Origin: Pseudorhodoferax sp. Leaf267
GTDB taxonomy: Bacteria; Pseudomonadota; Gammaproteobacteria; Burkholderiales; Burkholderiaceae_C
Length of the DNA: 64,000 bases
Assembly: GCF_001422405.1 (NCBI RefSeq)
Contig: NZ_LMMV01000012.1
Span: forward strand, 784,830 to 848,829
Direction: 5' to 3'
The number at the start of each line of letters is the position of its first letter. Position 1 is the stretch's first letter. This document shows, piece by piece, positions 8,352 through 16,604 of this stretch. A program made the position numbers and the translations under genes. The notes under the pieces are model-generated. The model was not told where the DNA came from. It was given only the letters and a program-made list of their open reading frames with translations, and did no database searches.

Positions 8352-10091
8352 TTAACCGAGGCCCTGCGGCGTGACGGCGGCCAAGGCCAGCAGGCCTTCG
8401 AGGTCCTGCATGGTGCCGGCCTCGTGCAGCGGCTTGTCGCCCCTGATGCGCAGCATGCGCGGGAAGCGCACGGCGATGCCGCTCTTGTGGCGCGGGCTTC
8501 GGTTGATGCCCTCGAAGCCCAGCTCGAACACCAGCGAGGGCTTGACGCTGCGCACCGGGCCGAATTTCTCCAGCGTGGTCCTGCGGATGATGGCGTCGAC
8601 GCGGCGGAACTCCTCGTCCGTGAGGCCGGAGTAAGCCTTGGCGAAGGCCACCAGCTGCAGCGCGCCGGGCTGCGCTGGCTGCTTGCGTGCGATCGCGTCG
8701 AGCACCGCCTGGGCCTCGGCCGCATCGGCCGGCGTGCGGTTCCAGACGGCGAAGGTGTAGTCGGTGTAGACCGAGGCGCGGCGGCCATGGCCGGCCTGGG
8801 CGTAGATCAGCACGGCGTCCACCGTCATCGGGTCGATCTTCCACTTCCACCACAGGCCGTCCTGCTTGGTGCGGCCGGTGCCGTAGGCGGCGTCGCGGCG
8901 CTTGAGCATCAGGCCTTCGACACTGCGCACGCGCGACTCGGCACGCAGCGCGGCCAGGCCTTGCCAGTCGTCGGCCACGACAAGGGGCGACAGGCGCAGC
9001 GCGGCGTGCGCGGCGACCACGGGCTCCAGCCGCGCGCGGCGCTCGGCCTGCGGCAAGGCGCGCAGGTCCTGGCCCGCGAACTCCAGCAGGTCGTAGGCCG
9101 CGAATACCACCGGCGCATCGGCGAGCACCTTGCGCGTGATGTTCTTGCGGCCGATGCGCTGCTGCAGCAACGCGAAGGGCGCGGGCTGCGGAGCGCCCTC
9201 CAGCCAGACCAGGATCTCGCCGTCCAGCACCGTGCCGTCGGGCAGGGCGGCCGCGGCGGCCACGATCTCGGGAAAGCGGTCGGTGACCAGCTCCTCGCCA
9301 CGCGACCACACCCAGACCTGGGCCGCGCGCTTGACGATCTGGCCGCGGATGCCGTCGTACTTCCATTCCACCTGCCAGCCGGTGGGCGGCCCCAGGCGCT
9401 CGTCGAACTGCGCGAGCGGCGCGTCGAGCTGATGCGCGAGGAAGAAGGGGTAGGGCTGGCCGGGGTCGGCCGCCGCGTCGGGCTGGCTGTCGTCCGTCTG
9501 CTGCGTCAAGGCCAGGTAGCGCGTGACGCTGGGCATGGTCTTCGCGTCGGTGTAGCCCATCATGCGCTGCGCCACGCGCTTGGCGTCCACGCCGGCATGG
9601 GCGGCCAGCGCACGCTGCACCAGCAGCTTGCTGACGCCCACGCGAAAGCCGCCACCCACCAGCTTGGTCAGCAGGAAGCGGCCCTGCGGGTCCAGCTCGT
9701 TCCAGTAGCCGCGCACGCGCTGGGCCACCTCGGGCTCGGGCAGGCCGCGCAGCGGCAGCAGGCGCTGCTCGATCCAGAAGGCCAGGCCCAGGTCGCTGGC
9801 GCTGCCGGGCTCGGGGAGCGGCAGCACGTAGGCAATGGTTTCGGCCAAGTCGCCAGCGGCGTGGTAGCACTCGTCGAACAGCCAGTCGGCGATGCCGGCC
9901 ATCTCACAGGCCAGCGCGCGCAGCGTGGATGTGCGCACCACCTGGCGTGGCTTGCCGCCGGCCAGGAAGTACACCGCCCAGGCCGCGTCTTCAGCCGGCG
10001 CGCTGTCGAAGTAACGCTGCAGCGCCTGCACCTTGGCCGTGGTCGAGGTGGTGCTGTCCAGCTCGGTGAACAGCCGCGCGAACGGCTTCAT
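8352..10091 (-). CDS. ATP-dependent DNA ligase (exonuclease-associated type)
   Basis: A 579-residue ligase. An N-terminal DNA-binding domain of about 200 residues precedes the nucleotidyltransferase core. The adenylated lysine is Lys244 in EWKYDGIRGQ, with further ligase motifs GTVLDGEIL, SVEGLMLKRRDA and WWKWKIDP. The C-terminal OB fold ends in a GIAVRFPRMLRIRGDK block. This is the bacterial LigB/LigC-like family encoded next to an MBL-fold DNA exonuclease, which is the case here: the ATG overlaps the exonuclease TGA by 4 bp. Together they are expected to act in DNA repair. The DEXH helicase and PdeM phosphoesterase often linked to this pair are not nearby. Confidence 0.92.
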   Translation of the reverse strand: MKPFARLFTELDSTTSTTAKVQALQRYFDSAPAEDAAWAVYFLAGGKPRQVVRTSTLRALACEMAGIADWLFDECYHAAGDLAETIAYVLPLPEPGSASDLGLAFWIEQRLLPLRGLPEPEVAQRVRGYWNELDPQGRFLLTKLVGGGFRVGVSKLLVQRALAAHAGVDAKRVAQRMMGYTDAKTMPSVTRYLALTQQTDDSQPDAAADPGQPYPFFLAHQLDAPLAQFDERLGPPTGWQVEWKYDGIRGQIVKRAAQVWVWSRGEELVTDRFPEIVAAAAALPDGTVLDGEILVWLEGAPQPAPFALLQQRIGRKNITRKVLADAPVVFAAYDLLEFAGQDLRALPQAERRARLEPVVAAHAALRLSPLVVADDWQGLAALRAESRVRSVEGLMLKRRDAAYGTGRTKQDGLWWKWKIDPMTVDAVLIYAQAGHGRRASVYTDYTFAVWNRTPADAAEAQAVLDAIARKQPAQPGALQLVAFAKAYSGLTDEEFRRVDAIIRRTTLEKFGPVRSVKPSLVFELGFEGINRSPRHKSGIAVRFPRMLRIRGDKPLHEAGTMQDLEGLLALAAVTPQGLG

Positions 10092-11122
10092 GCGGGCGCG
10101 GCCTCGGCCGGGGTCTCGGCGTCCAGTGCGTCGTCGCCGTACTCGGTGTGGAAAGCCTCGGCGGCCAGCCCCTGCTCCGTGAGATGCCGCACCATGACCG
10201 GGATGCTGCCGTGCGTGACGATCACGCGCTGCGCGCCGGTGGCGCCAATGGCGCGCATCAGACCGGGCCAGTCCGCATGGTCGCTGAGCACGAAGCCGCG
10301 GTCGTAGCCGCCGCGCCGGCGCGTGCCGCGCAGCTGCATCCAGCCGCTGGCAAACGCCGTGCTGGTGTCGGCACCGAAACGCCGTGCCCAGATGCCGGCG
10401 GCAGCGGCAGGCGGGCACAGCACCAGTGCCCGCTTGAAAACGCTGCGGTCCGCCACGTCGGTGGCCAGCAGGGTGGGCGGCAGGTTGACGCCGGCCGCGC
10501 GGTAGGCCTCGTTCAAAGGCTGCACCGCGCCGTGCACGACGATGGGGCCGATGGCCGCGTCCACGCCCGACAGGATGCGCTGCGCCTTGCCAAAGCTGTA
10601 GCAGCACAGCAGGCTCGGCCGCCCGGCTTCGGCATTGGCCGACCACCAGGCGTCGATGCCGGCAAAGATTTCGGCATCCTCGCGCCAGCGGTACAGCGGC
10701 AGGCCGAAGGTCGACTCGGTGATGAACACGTCGCAGCGCTGCGGCTCGAAGGGCGCGCAGGTCGCATCCGGCGCTACCTTGTAGTCGCCGCTGGCCACCC
10801 AGACCTGGCCGCCATGCGACAGTCGCACCTGGGCCGAGCCCAGCACATGGCCGGCCGGGTGCAGCGAGATCTCCACGCCCTGGTGCGTGATGCGCTCCCC
10901 GTAAGCCAGGGTCTGCAATTCGATCTCGCCCAGGCGCTGGCGCAGCACGCCTTCACCGGGCGCGGCCGCCAGGTAGTGGCTGTGGCCCATGCGTGCGTGG
11001 TCGGCGTGCGCGTGCGTGATCACGGCACGCGCCACGGGGCGCCAGGGGTCGATGTAGAAGTCGCCGGGCGGGCAGTACAGGCCCTCGGCGCGCTGCACGA
11101 TGAGGTCGTTGTCGCGGGCCAT
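10088..11122 (-). CDS. Ligase-associated DNA exonuclease, MBL/beta-CASP fold
   Basis: A 344-residue metallo-beta-lactamase-fold nuclease. The metal motif HAHADHARMG is near residue 37, with later GHVLGSAQVRL and SGDYKVAPD blocks. A beta-CASP insertion and the C-terminal LSDHADW/VTHG motifs follow. Such proteins are annotated as ligase-associated DNA damage response exonucleases and resemble mRNA 3'-end processing factors. It overlaps the ligase gene by 4 bp and begins 2 bp after the phospholipase D gene, so it is inside one operon. Confidence 0.9.
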   Translation of the reverse strand: MARDNDLIVQRAEGLYCPPGDFYIDPWRPVARAVITHAHADHARMGHSHYLAAAPGEGVLRQRLGEIELQTLAYGERITHQGVEISLHPAGHVLGSAQVRLSHGGQVWVASGDYKVAPDATCAPFEPQRCDVFITESTFGLPLYRWREDAEIFAGIDAWWSANAEAGRPSLLCCYSFGKAQRILSGVDAAIGPIVVHGAVQPLNEAYRAAGVNLPPTLLATDVADRSVFKRALVLCPPAAAAGIWARRFGADTSTAFASGWMQLRGTRRRGGYDRGFVLSDHADWPGLMRAIGATGAQRVIVTHGSIPVMVRHLTEQGLAAEAFHTEYGDDALDAETPAEAAPA

Positions 11123-11124
11123 CG

Positions 11125-12339
11125 TCAGTAGCGGTTGCCCGTGACAAACAGGCCCAGGCGCATGACGGCCATGGCCAGCCGTTCCTTGCAGCGCTGCAGC
11201 AGCGGGCGCTCGTCGTAGCGGGCCATCTCCATGCGCTGGCCGCCGTCGCGCATCGCCAGGTCCAGGCGCTGCGCCAACTGCTGCGCGAAGGGGGCGTCTT
11301 CGATGACGACATTGGCCTCGCGTGCCAGCAGCAGGCTCAGAGGGTCGAGGTTGGAGGAGCCCACCGTGGCCCAGTGTCCGTCGACCACAGCCACCTTGGC
11401 GTGCAGGAAGCTGGGCGCGTATTCGTGGATCTCCACGCCCGCGTCCAGCAGCATGCCGTAGACCGGGCGCGAAGCGTGGTACTGCAAGAAGTACTCGTAG
11501 CGGCCCTGCAGCAGCAGCCGCACGCGCACGCCACGCCGGGCGGCTTGCACCAGGGCGTTGCGCAATTTGCGGCCGGGGATGAAGTAGGCGTTGGCGATCA
11601 CGATTTCGTGCCGCGCCGCGCCGATGGCCTTGAGGTAGGCCTGCTCGATGCGCTTGCGGTGACGCAGGTTGTCGCGCAGCAGCAGTGTGGCGCGCGTCAG
11701 CGGCGGGCGCGAAGCGTTGTGGGTGCCGGTCGCAGCCTGTCCTTCGGCATCATCGATCAGGTCGCGCATGGCGCTCGGCAGGTCATGCCTGCGCAGGTCG
11801 TGCACGGCCTGCAGGCGGCGCCACAGCTGGCCCACGGTGCGGTGGGCGTCGGCCACGAGCGGGCCGGTCACGCGCACGGCGAAATCAAGCCGCGGGGCTT
11901 GCAGCGCGCCCCAGCTCGGGTCGTGGTAGTCGTCCAGCACGTTGATGCCACCGCAGAACGCCGTGTGCCCGTCGACCACACAGAGCTTGCGGTGCAAACG
12001 GCGCCAGCGCGTGGGCAGCAGCAGCACCAGCGCGTTGACGGGAGAGTAGATGCGCCACGTCACGCCAGCCTCGGCGAAGCGCTTCGCCCACGACGGCGGA
12101 GCGCGGCCGGTGCCCAGGCCGTCGACAGCCACGCAGGTGCGCACGCCGCGCTCGGCCGCACGGACCAGCGCCTCGGCCACCGCGGTGCTGCTGCCGGTGA
12201 AGTCGAAGATGTACGTCTCGAAGTGGATCTCGCGCCGCGCAGCGTCCATGGCCGCGATCAGCGCGGGGAAGAACGCGTGCGAGCCTTCCAGCAGTTCGAT
12301 GCGGTGGCCGCCCTGCAGCCTCGCCGTGGCGTGCGCCAT
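11125..12339 (-). CDS. Phospholipase D-family cardiolipin synthase (ClsB-like)
   Basis: A 404-residue protein with two HKD phosphodiesterase motifs: HRKLCVVDGHTAFCGGINV near residue 118 and HAKVAVVDGHWATVGSSNLDP near residue 320. There is no obvious N-terminal membrane helix, which fits the ClsB type better than ClsA. The family joins phosphatidylglycerol units, or phosphatidylglycerol plus another alcohol donor, into cardiolipin. The start at 12339 overlaps the nudB stop (TGATG). Membrane-lipid function inside a DNA repair/pterin operon is unusual. Confidence 0.87.
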   Translation of the reverse strand: MAHATARLQGGHRIELLEGSHAFFPALIAAMDAARREIHFETYIFDFTGSSTAVAEALVRAAERGVRTCVAVDGLGTGRAPPSWAKRFAEAGVTWRIYSPVNALVLLLPTRWRRLHRKLCVVDGHTAFCGGINVLDDYHDPSWGALQAPRLDFAVRVTGPLVADAHRTVGQLWRRLQAVHDLRRHDLPSAMRDLIDDAEGQAATGTHNASRPPLTRATLLLRDNLRHRKRIEQAYLKAIGAARHEIVIANAYFIPGRKLRNALVQAARRGVRVRLLLQGRYEYFLQYHASRPVYGMLLDAGVEIHEYAPSFLHAKVAVVDGHWATVGSSNLDPLSLLLAREANVVIEDAPFAQQLAQRLDLAMRDGGQRMEMARYDERPLLQRCKERLAMAVMRLGLFVTGNRY

Positions 12340-12806
12340 CAACGCTCCAGGAAGCGCGGCAGCATCAAGATGGCCTCGGCGTTCGAGGGCGAGAAGCAGG
12401 CATCTGCCGCCGCGCGCCAAGGCAGCCACTGAAAGGCCGTGTGCTCGCGGGGACTCAGCTGAACGGGAGTGCCGGCGGGCACCGTGAGGCCGAACACGTG
12501 CTCGGTGTTGTGCAGCACGCCGGGGCCGTAGCGGTGCTGCCACTGCGGGTAGATCTCGTAGACGTTCTGCAGCTGCCAGTCGACCAGCTGCGCGGCCAGC
12601 GGCGAGCCGGGGCCGCAGGCGATGCCGGTCTCTTCGAGCACCTCGCGCGCGGCCGTGGTGCGCAAGTCTTCTTCGAGCGTGTCTTTACTGCCGGTGACCG
12701 ACTGCCAATGGGCATCGCCGTCCACGCGCCGGATCAACAGCACATCGCGTGCCGCCGTGTGGATCACCACCAGCACCGATTGCGGAATCTTGTAGGGCCT
12801 GGCCAT
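12339..12806 (-). CDS. nudB: Dihydroneopterin triphosphate diphosphatase (Nudix)
   Basis: A 155-residue Nudix hydrolase with an intact Nudix box: Gly, then EEDL, then REVLEETGI, around residues 39-61. The length and the N-terminal YKIPQSVLVVIHT plus HNTEHVFGL segments match NudB, which removes pyrophosphate from dihydroneopterin triphosphate. This is the step after FolE, and folE lies four genes downstream in the same strand run. It is the first gene of the operon and is divergent from guaC. Confidence 0.88.
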   Translation of the reverse strand: MARPYKIPQSVLVVIHTAARDVLLIRRVDGDAHWQSVTGSKDTLEEDLRTTAAREVLEETGIACGPGSPLAAQLVDWQLQNVYEIYPQWQHRYGPGVLHNTEHVFGLTVPAGTPVQLSPREHTAFQWLPWRAAADACFSPSNAEAILMLPRFLER

Positions 12807-12862
12807 TGCGGCGGGATTCTAGGGCGCGGGGTATGGGCTTCATCGGCTCGCTAGAATCAATC

Positions 12863-12894
12863 ACCGGGCCCAAGCAATTGAAGCCCGGTTTTTT
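12863..12894 (+). terminator. Terminator-like hairpin in the guaC leader
   Basis: A 7-bp perfect GC-rich stem (ACCGGGC/GCCCGGT) with a 13-nt loop is followed by six T residues. It ends 77 bp before the guaC start on the same strand, with only the divergent nudB gene upstream. It therefore cannot end a plus-strand gene and may attenuate guaC. A TAGAAT -10-like box lies at 12852-12857. Confidence 0.6.
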
Positions 12895-12971
12895 GTGGCC
12901 CGCACGGGGCCACGGCCGGGGTCATTCCAAGCGCTCAATCGTTGTTCAACCATTGATGAAAGCTGGATGCC

Positions 12972-13949
12972 ATGGAAATCTTCGACTACGACAATGTCCT
13001 GCTGCTGCCGCGCAAGTGCCGCGTGGAAAGCCGCTCCGAATGCGACGCCAGCGTGACGCTGGGCGGCCGCAGCTTCCGCATCCCGGTGGTGCCCGCCAAC
13101 ATGAAGACCGTGGTCGACGAGGCCACCTGTTTGTGGATGGCGCAGCACGGCTACTTCTACGTGATGCACCGCTTCGACCTGGACAACGTGGCCTTCGTGC
13201 GCCGCATGCGCGAGCACAACGTCTTCGCCTCAATCTCGCTGGGCGTGAAGCAGCCGGACTACGACACCGTGGACCAGCTGGCCAAGCTGGGGCTCGTGCC
13301 CGAGTACATCACCATCGACATCGCCCATGGCCATGCCGACAGCGTGAAGAACATGATCGCCTACCTCAAGGACAAGCTGCCTGCGTCCTTCGTGATCGCG
13401 GGCAACGTGGGCACGCCCGAAGCCATCATCGACCTGGAGAACTGGGGCGCGGACGCGACCAAGGTCGGCATCGGGCCGGGCAAGGTCTGCATCACCAAGC
13501 TCAAGACCGGGTTCGGCACAGGCGGCTGGCAGCTGTCGGCGCTCAAGTGGTGTGCGCGTGTGGCCACCAAGCCCATCATTGCCGACGGCGGCATCCGCGA
13601 CCATGGCGACATCGCCAAGAGCATCCGCTTCGGCGCGTCCATGGTCATGATCGGTTCGCTGTTCGCGGGCCATGAAGAGTCGCCCGGGCAGACTGTCGAG
13701 GTCGACGGCAAGCTGTTCAAGGAGTACTACGGTTCCGCCAGCGACTTCAACAAGGGCGAGTACCGCCACGTCGAGGGCAAGCGCATCCTGGAGCCGATCA
13801 AGGGCAAGCTGGCCGACACGCTCATCGAAATGGAGCAGGACGTGCAGAGCTCTATCAGCTACGCCGGTGGCAAGAAGCTGATGGACATCCGCAAGGTGAA
13901 CTACGTGATCCTGGGCGGCGACAACGCAGGCGAACACCTGCTGATGTAG
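12972..13949 (+). CDS. guaC: GMP reductase
   Basis: A 325-residue (beta/alpha)8 enzyme of the IMPDH/GMPR family that converts GMP to IMP with NADPH. The catalytic Cys is C173 in GPGKVCITK, followed by [12 protein letters not shown]. The phosphate-binding block [19 protein letters not shown] and the [12 protein letters not shown] loop are present. There is no CBS domain, and the GYFYVMHRF segment and length point to the GuaC2-type reductase rather than IMP dehydrogenase. It is convergent with the PfkB gene, 3 bp apart. A possible attenuator sits in its leader. Confidence 0.93.
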   Translation: MEIFDYDNVLLLPRKCRVESRSECDASVTLGGRSFRIPVVPANMKTVVDEATCLWMAQHGYFYVMHRFDLDNVAFVRRMREHNVFASISLGVKQPDYDTVDQLAKLGLVPEYITIDIAHGHADSVKNMIAYLKDKLPASFVIAGNVGTPEAIIDLENWGADATKVGIGPGKVCITKLKTGFGTGGWQLSALKWCARVATKPIIADGGIRDHGDIAKSIRFGASMVMIGSLFAGHEESPGQTVEVDGKLFKEYYGSASDFNKGEYRHVEGKRILEPIKGKLADTLIEMEQDVQSSISYAGGKKLMDIRKVNYVILGGDNAGEHLLM

Positions 13950-13952
13950 CCC

Positions 13953-14870
13953 TCAATGGGGCTGGGCTGCGAGGAAGCGTTCGACCTGCGCGCAGTCCGG
14001 GCCCTCGGCCACGCCGCCGGCACGCTGGCACTTGAGTGCCGCGGCGGCGCTGGCAAAACGCATGGCCTGCTCGTCGGGCATTGCGCGCACCAGCGCCATG
14101 GCCAGCGCGGCGTGGAACACGTCGCCGGCACCGTTGGTGTCCACGGCGCGTACGGCGAAAGCGGGCATGCTGCGCACGGGCCCGCCCGGGCGCTGCCAGC
14201 GTACGCCATGGGCGCCGAGCGTGACGGCGGCCAGATGGGCGCCGGCCTGCAGTGCCTCGCCCAGGCCATCGGCCACGGTGCCATGGCCGGCGAACGACGC
14301 CAGCCCCGATTCGGAGAACACCGCCCAGTCGGCCAGTGCGGCCAGCGCCCGCAGGTCCTGCTGCGGCGAGAGGTCGCCATCGAGCAGAGACGGCACGCCG
14401 GCCGCACGTGCCCAGCGCAAGGCCGCCTGCGCACCCGGCATCCAGCGCGGATCGGCCATCAGCACCTGGCAACCGTGCAGCACCGCGACGTCCAGCGCCG
14501 CAGCGCGTTGCAGCGCGTCGCCGCGGTGGTTGTAGATCTGGCGCTCGCCGTGCGCGTCGATGATGACGGCCGACACCGACGAAGCCGCGCCCACCACGCG
14601 TTGCAGCTGCTCGCAGTTCACGCCACCGGCTTGCAGCCGCTGCACCAGGAAATCGCCGGCATCGTCATCGCCCACGGCGCCATGCATGCGCACCGCCGCG
14701 CCCAGCCGGGCTGCCGCGATCGAGGCATTCGCGGCCATGCCGCCCGAGATGGCGCGGTAGGCGCGTGCCGGTGTCTTCGTGGGTAGGGCGGGGAATGCCT
14801 CGATCGAAAAGCAGTGATCCAGCGCGGCATGGCCGACCGTGCAGATGCGCCATTGGGTGGGCTCGCCCAT
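13953..14870 (-). CDS. PfkB-family carbohydrate kinase
   Basis: A 305-residue ribokinase-fold sugar or nucleoside kinase. PfkB signatures are visible: GGMAANASIAAARLGA near residue 42 and the catalytic DTNGAGDVFHAAL block (Asp base, anion-hole GAGD) near residue 255. The substrate is unclear; the SGG.AAN motif and short length resemble sulfofructose- or ribokinase-like members. The ATG at 14870 has GGAAAGAA upstream. The longer open frame before it runs through the tRNA-Lys promoter region and is not protein-like. Confidence 0.85.
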   Translation of the reverse strand: MGEPTQWRICTVGHAALDHCFSIEAFPALPTKTPARAYRAISGGMAANASIAAARLGAAVRMHGAVGDDDAGDFLVQRLQAGGVNCEQLQRVVGAASSVSAVIIDAHGERQIYNHRGDALQRAAALDVAVLHGCQVLMADPRWMPGAQAALRWARAAGVPSLLDGDLSPQQDLRALAALADWAVFSESGLASFAGHGTVADGLGEALQAGAHLAAVTLGAHGVRWQRPGGPVRSMPAFAVRAVDTNGAGDVFHAALAMALVRAMPDEQAMRFASAAAALKCQRAGGVAEGPDCAQVERFLAAQPH

Positions 14871-14954
14871 GTGTTCTTTCCTCCCGGCCAGTTTCCTTTG
14901 TCGCTTGCTCGGCTGGCCGCGGCGCCATCTTAGGGGGCAATTTGTGCGCTGCAT

Positions 14955-14984
14955 TTGCAGTAGCTGTAAAAAATGGGTTATAGT
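14955..14984 (+). promoter_or_regulatory. Sigma-70-type promoter of tRNA-Lys
   Basis: TTGCAG, an 18-bp spacer and TATAGT (5 of 6 consensus) lie in a locally AT-richer stretch. The predicted transcription start is near 14991, about 80 nt before the tRNA. Confidence 0.6.
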
Positions 14985-15069
14985 CGCGGGCTTCCGAGCA
15001 CTGAACAGCGCCACAAGCGCTGTAGAAGCAAAGAATACAAACAAGAAGAACAACAGGCAAAGTGAATTG

Positions 15070-15145
15070 GGGCTCTTAGCTCAGTTGGTAGAGCAGCGGA
15101 CTCTTAATCCGTAGGTCGAGTGTTCGAGTCACTCAGGGCCCACCA
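15070..15145 (+). tRNA. tRNA-Lys (anticodon CTT)
   Basis: A complete 76-nt cloverleaf. The acceptor stem GGGCTCT/AGGGCCC has one G-U pair. The D-arm is TAGCTCAGTTGGTAGAGCA. The anticodon loop CTCTTAA has CTT at the centre, and the T-arm is GAGTG-TTCGAGT-CACTC. The 3' CCA is encoded. It reads AAG codons, the main Lys codon in this GC-rich genome. Confidence 0.97.
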
Positions 15146-15156
15146 AAACAGAACGA

Positions 15157-15190
15157 AGCACCTGGCGAGAAGTCGCCAGGTGCTTTTTTC
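15157..15190 (+). terminator. Rho-independent terminator of tRNA-Lys
   Basis: A 12-bp perfect stem (AGCACCTGGCGA/TCGCCAGGTGCT) with a GAAG loop is followed by a run of six T residues, 12 nt after the tRNA CCA. Confidence 0.93.
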
Positions 15191-15500
15191 TTGTGGGCGC
15201 CCGTCCCGACTGCGATGCCACCAATGCGGTCCGCGAACGGTGACAACCGTCGCGCCAAGCATTGCGCGTTGCGGCCTCGCGCGCCACGCCGCGTCCGCGA
15301 GCGCAAGCCCCACCTTCAGCGTTTGCGCTTGGCAGCGGCAGCACCATGCTTGCTGCCATCGGCACGCCCTACCAGCACCTCGGCCGGCCTGGGCCGCGTG
15401 TGGTGGCTCATGACGTCATGGCGCACACGGCTAGCGGCAAGCAGGGCACGGCGTACGCGCCAGCCTGTCGCTGGGTTCCAGCGATGTCGTCGACACACTC
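15191..15500. other. Non-coding interval with no recognised feature
   Basis: About 310 bp between the tRNA terminator and the stop of the LysR gene. Open frames here are short or lack ribosome sites and protein-like composition. No tRNA fragment, integrase or clear repeat was seen. Confidence 0.5.
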
Positions 15501-16439
15501 TCACGCCAGGGCCTGCGCCAGCATCCCCCGCAGCCATCCACCGGCGGCGTCGCGGTGGCTGCGGTCGTGCCAGATGAGCCGGTAGTCGAAGGCCAACTCG
15601 GGCACGGCCACGGGCCGCACCACCAGGGCCGGATCCGCCGCCCAGCTGCGCACCATGCGCTGCGGCCACAGCGCCAGCAAGCCGGCCTGCGCGATGGCCT
15701 GCGCGCCAAAGCTGAAGTAGGGCAGTTCCAGCCGCATGCGGGGCCCCGGCAAGCCCACGCGCTGGTAGGGGTCGTCGGTGGCATGGCCGTTGCCTTGCGG
15801 GTGGCGCACCGCCACGTGGGCATGGGCGCGAGCCAGGCGCAGTCCGTCCAGGTCCACCGGCCCGGGCGGCAGCCGCGCCCAGACCGCATGCTGCGCCGGC
15901 CCCAGGAGCGCGTAGTGCTCGCGGAACAGGGTGCGGAAGTGGAAGGCGCCGGGCAGCGCATCGTCGGCAAAGAGGGCCACATCCAGCGCACCGTGCTCCA
16001 GCTGCCGCAAGGTGTTGGAGGACCAGGGGTCCACGCTCAGGCCGATGTGCGGCGCCTCGTGGGCCAGCAGCGACAGGCAGCGCTCGGCCAGGACCGACAC
16101 GCCGTAGTCCGTGCTCGCTAGGCGGAACACGCGGGTGCTGTGCGCCGGCACGAAGGGGCTGGGCAGCAGGGCCTCGTGCAGGGCGGCCAGGGCGCGGTCC
16201 AGGGGGTCGTGCAGCGCCTGGGCGCGCGGCGTGAGCACGAAGCCGGCACGGGTGCGGACCAGCAGCGCGTCGCCCAGGATCTTGCGCAGCCGCGCCATCG
16301 TGCGCGAGGCCGCCGGCTGGCTCAACCCGGCCGCCGCACCGGCCTGCGTGATGCTGGCGGAGCGAAGCAGGGCCAGCAGGAAGCGCAGCTGGCGCAGGTC
16401 CAAGGCCGCCAGAACGGCGGCGGCATCTGTGGGTGTCAT
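15501..16439 (-). CDS. LysR-family transcriptional regulator
   Basis: A 312-residue regulator. The N-terminal winged helix-turn-helix (LRQLRFLLALLRSASITQAGAAAGLSQPAASRTMARLRKILG) is followed by a LysR substrate-binding domain. It is divergent from the hydrolase/methyltransferase/NmrA operon with a 165-bp gap, the classic LysR arrangement, so it probably controls that operon in response to an unknown small molecule. The start at 16439 leaves about 13 residues before the HTH; the longer open frame upstream lies in the control region. Confidence 0.9.
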   Translation of the reverse strand: MTPTDAAAVLAALDLRQLRFLLALLRSASITQAGAAAGLSQPAASRTMARLRKILGDALLVRTRAGFVLTPRAQALHDPLDRALAALHEALLPSPFVPAHSTRVFRLASTDYGVSVLAERCLSLLAHEAPHIGLSVDPWSSNTLRQLEHGALDVALFADDALPGAFHFRTLFREHYALLGPAQHAVWARLPPGPVDLDGLRLARAHAHVAVRHPQGNGHATDDPYQRVGLPGPRMRLELPYFSFGAQAIAQAGLLALWPQRMVRSWAADPALVVRPVAVPELAFDYRLIWHDRSHRDAAGGWLRGMLAQALA

Positions 16440-16604
16440 GGGGGCGTCGGGTGCCGGGGCGCGGATGTCGACCCGCGAGCATGCACCAAACCCGGCCGGT
16501 GCGGCAGCATCCACCTGGCGCATGTCCGGCATGACCGGCGCGGCCTTGTGCCGGGCGTGGCGCAGCGCAGAAGATCGCCGGCCTCACCCCATCGGACCCA
16601 CCCC

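Noticed and set aside
7605-10307. Long plus-strand open frame opposite folE and the DNA ligase
   Set aside because: Same type of shadow; both minus-strand genes have catalytic motifs and tight operon spacing.
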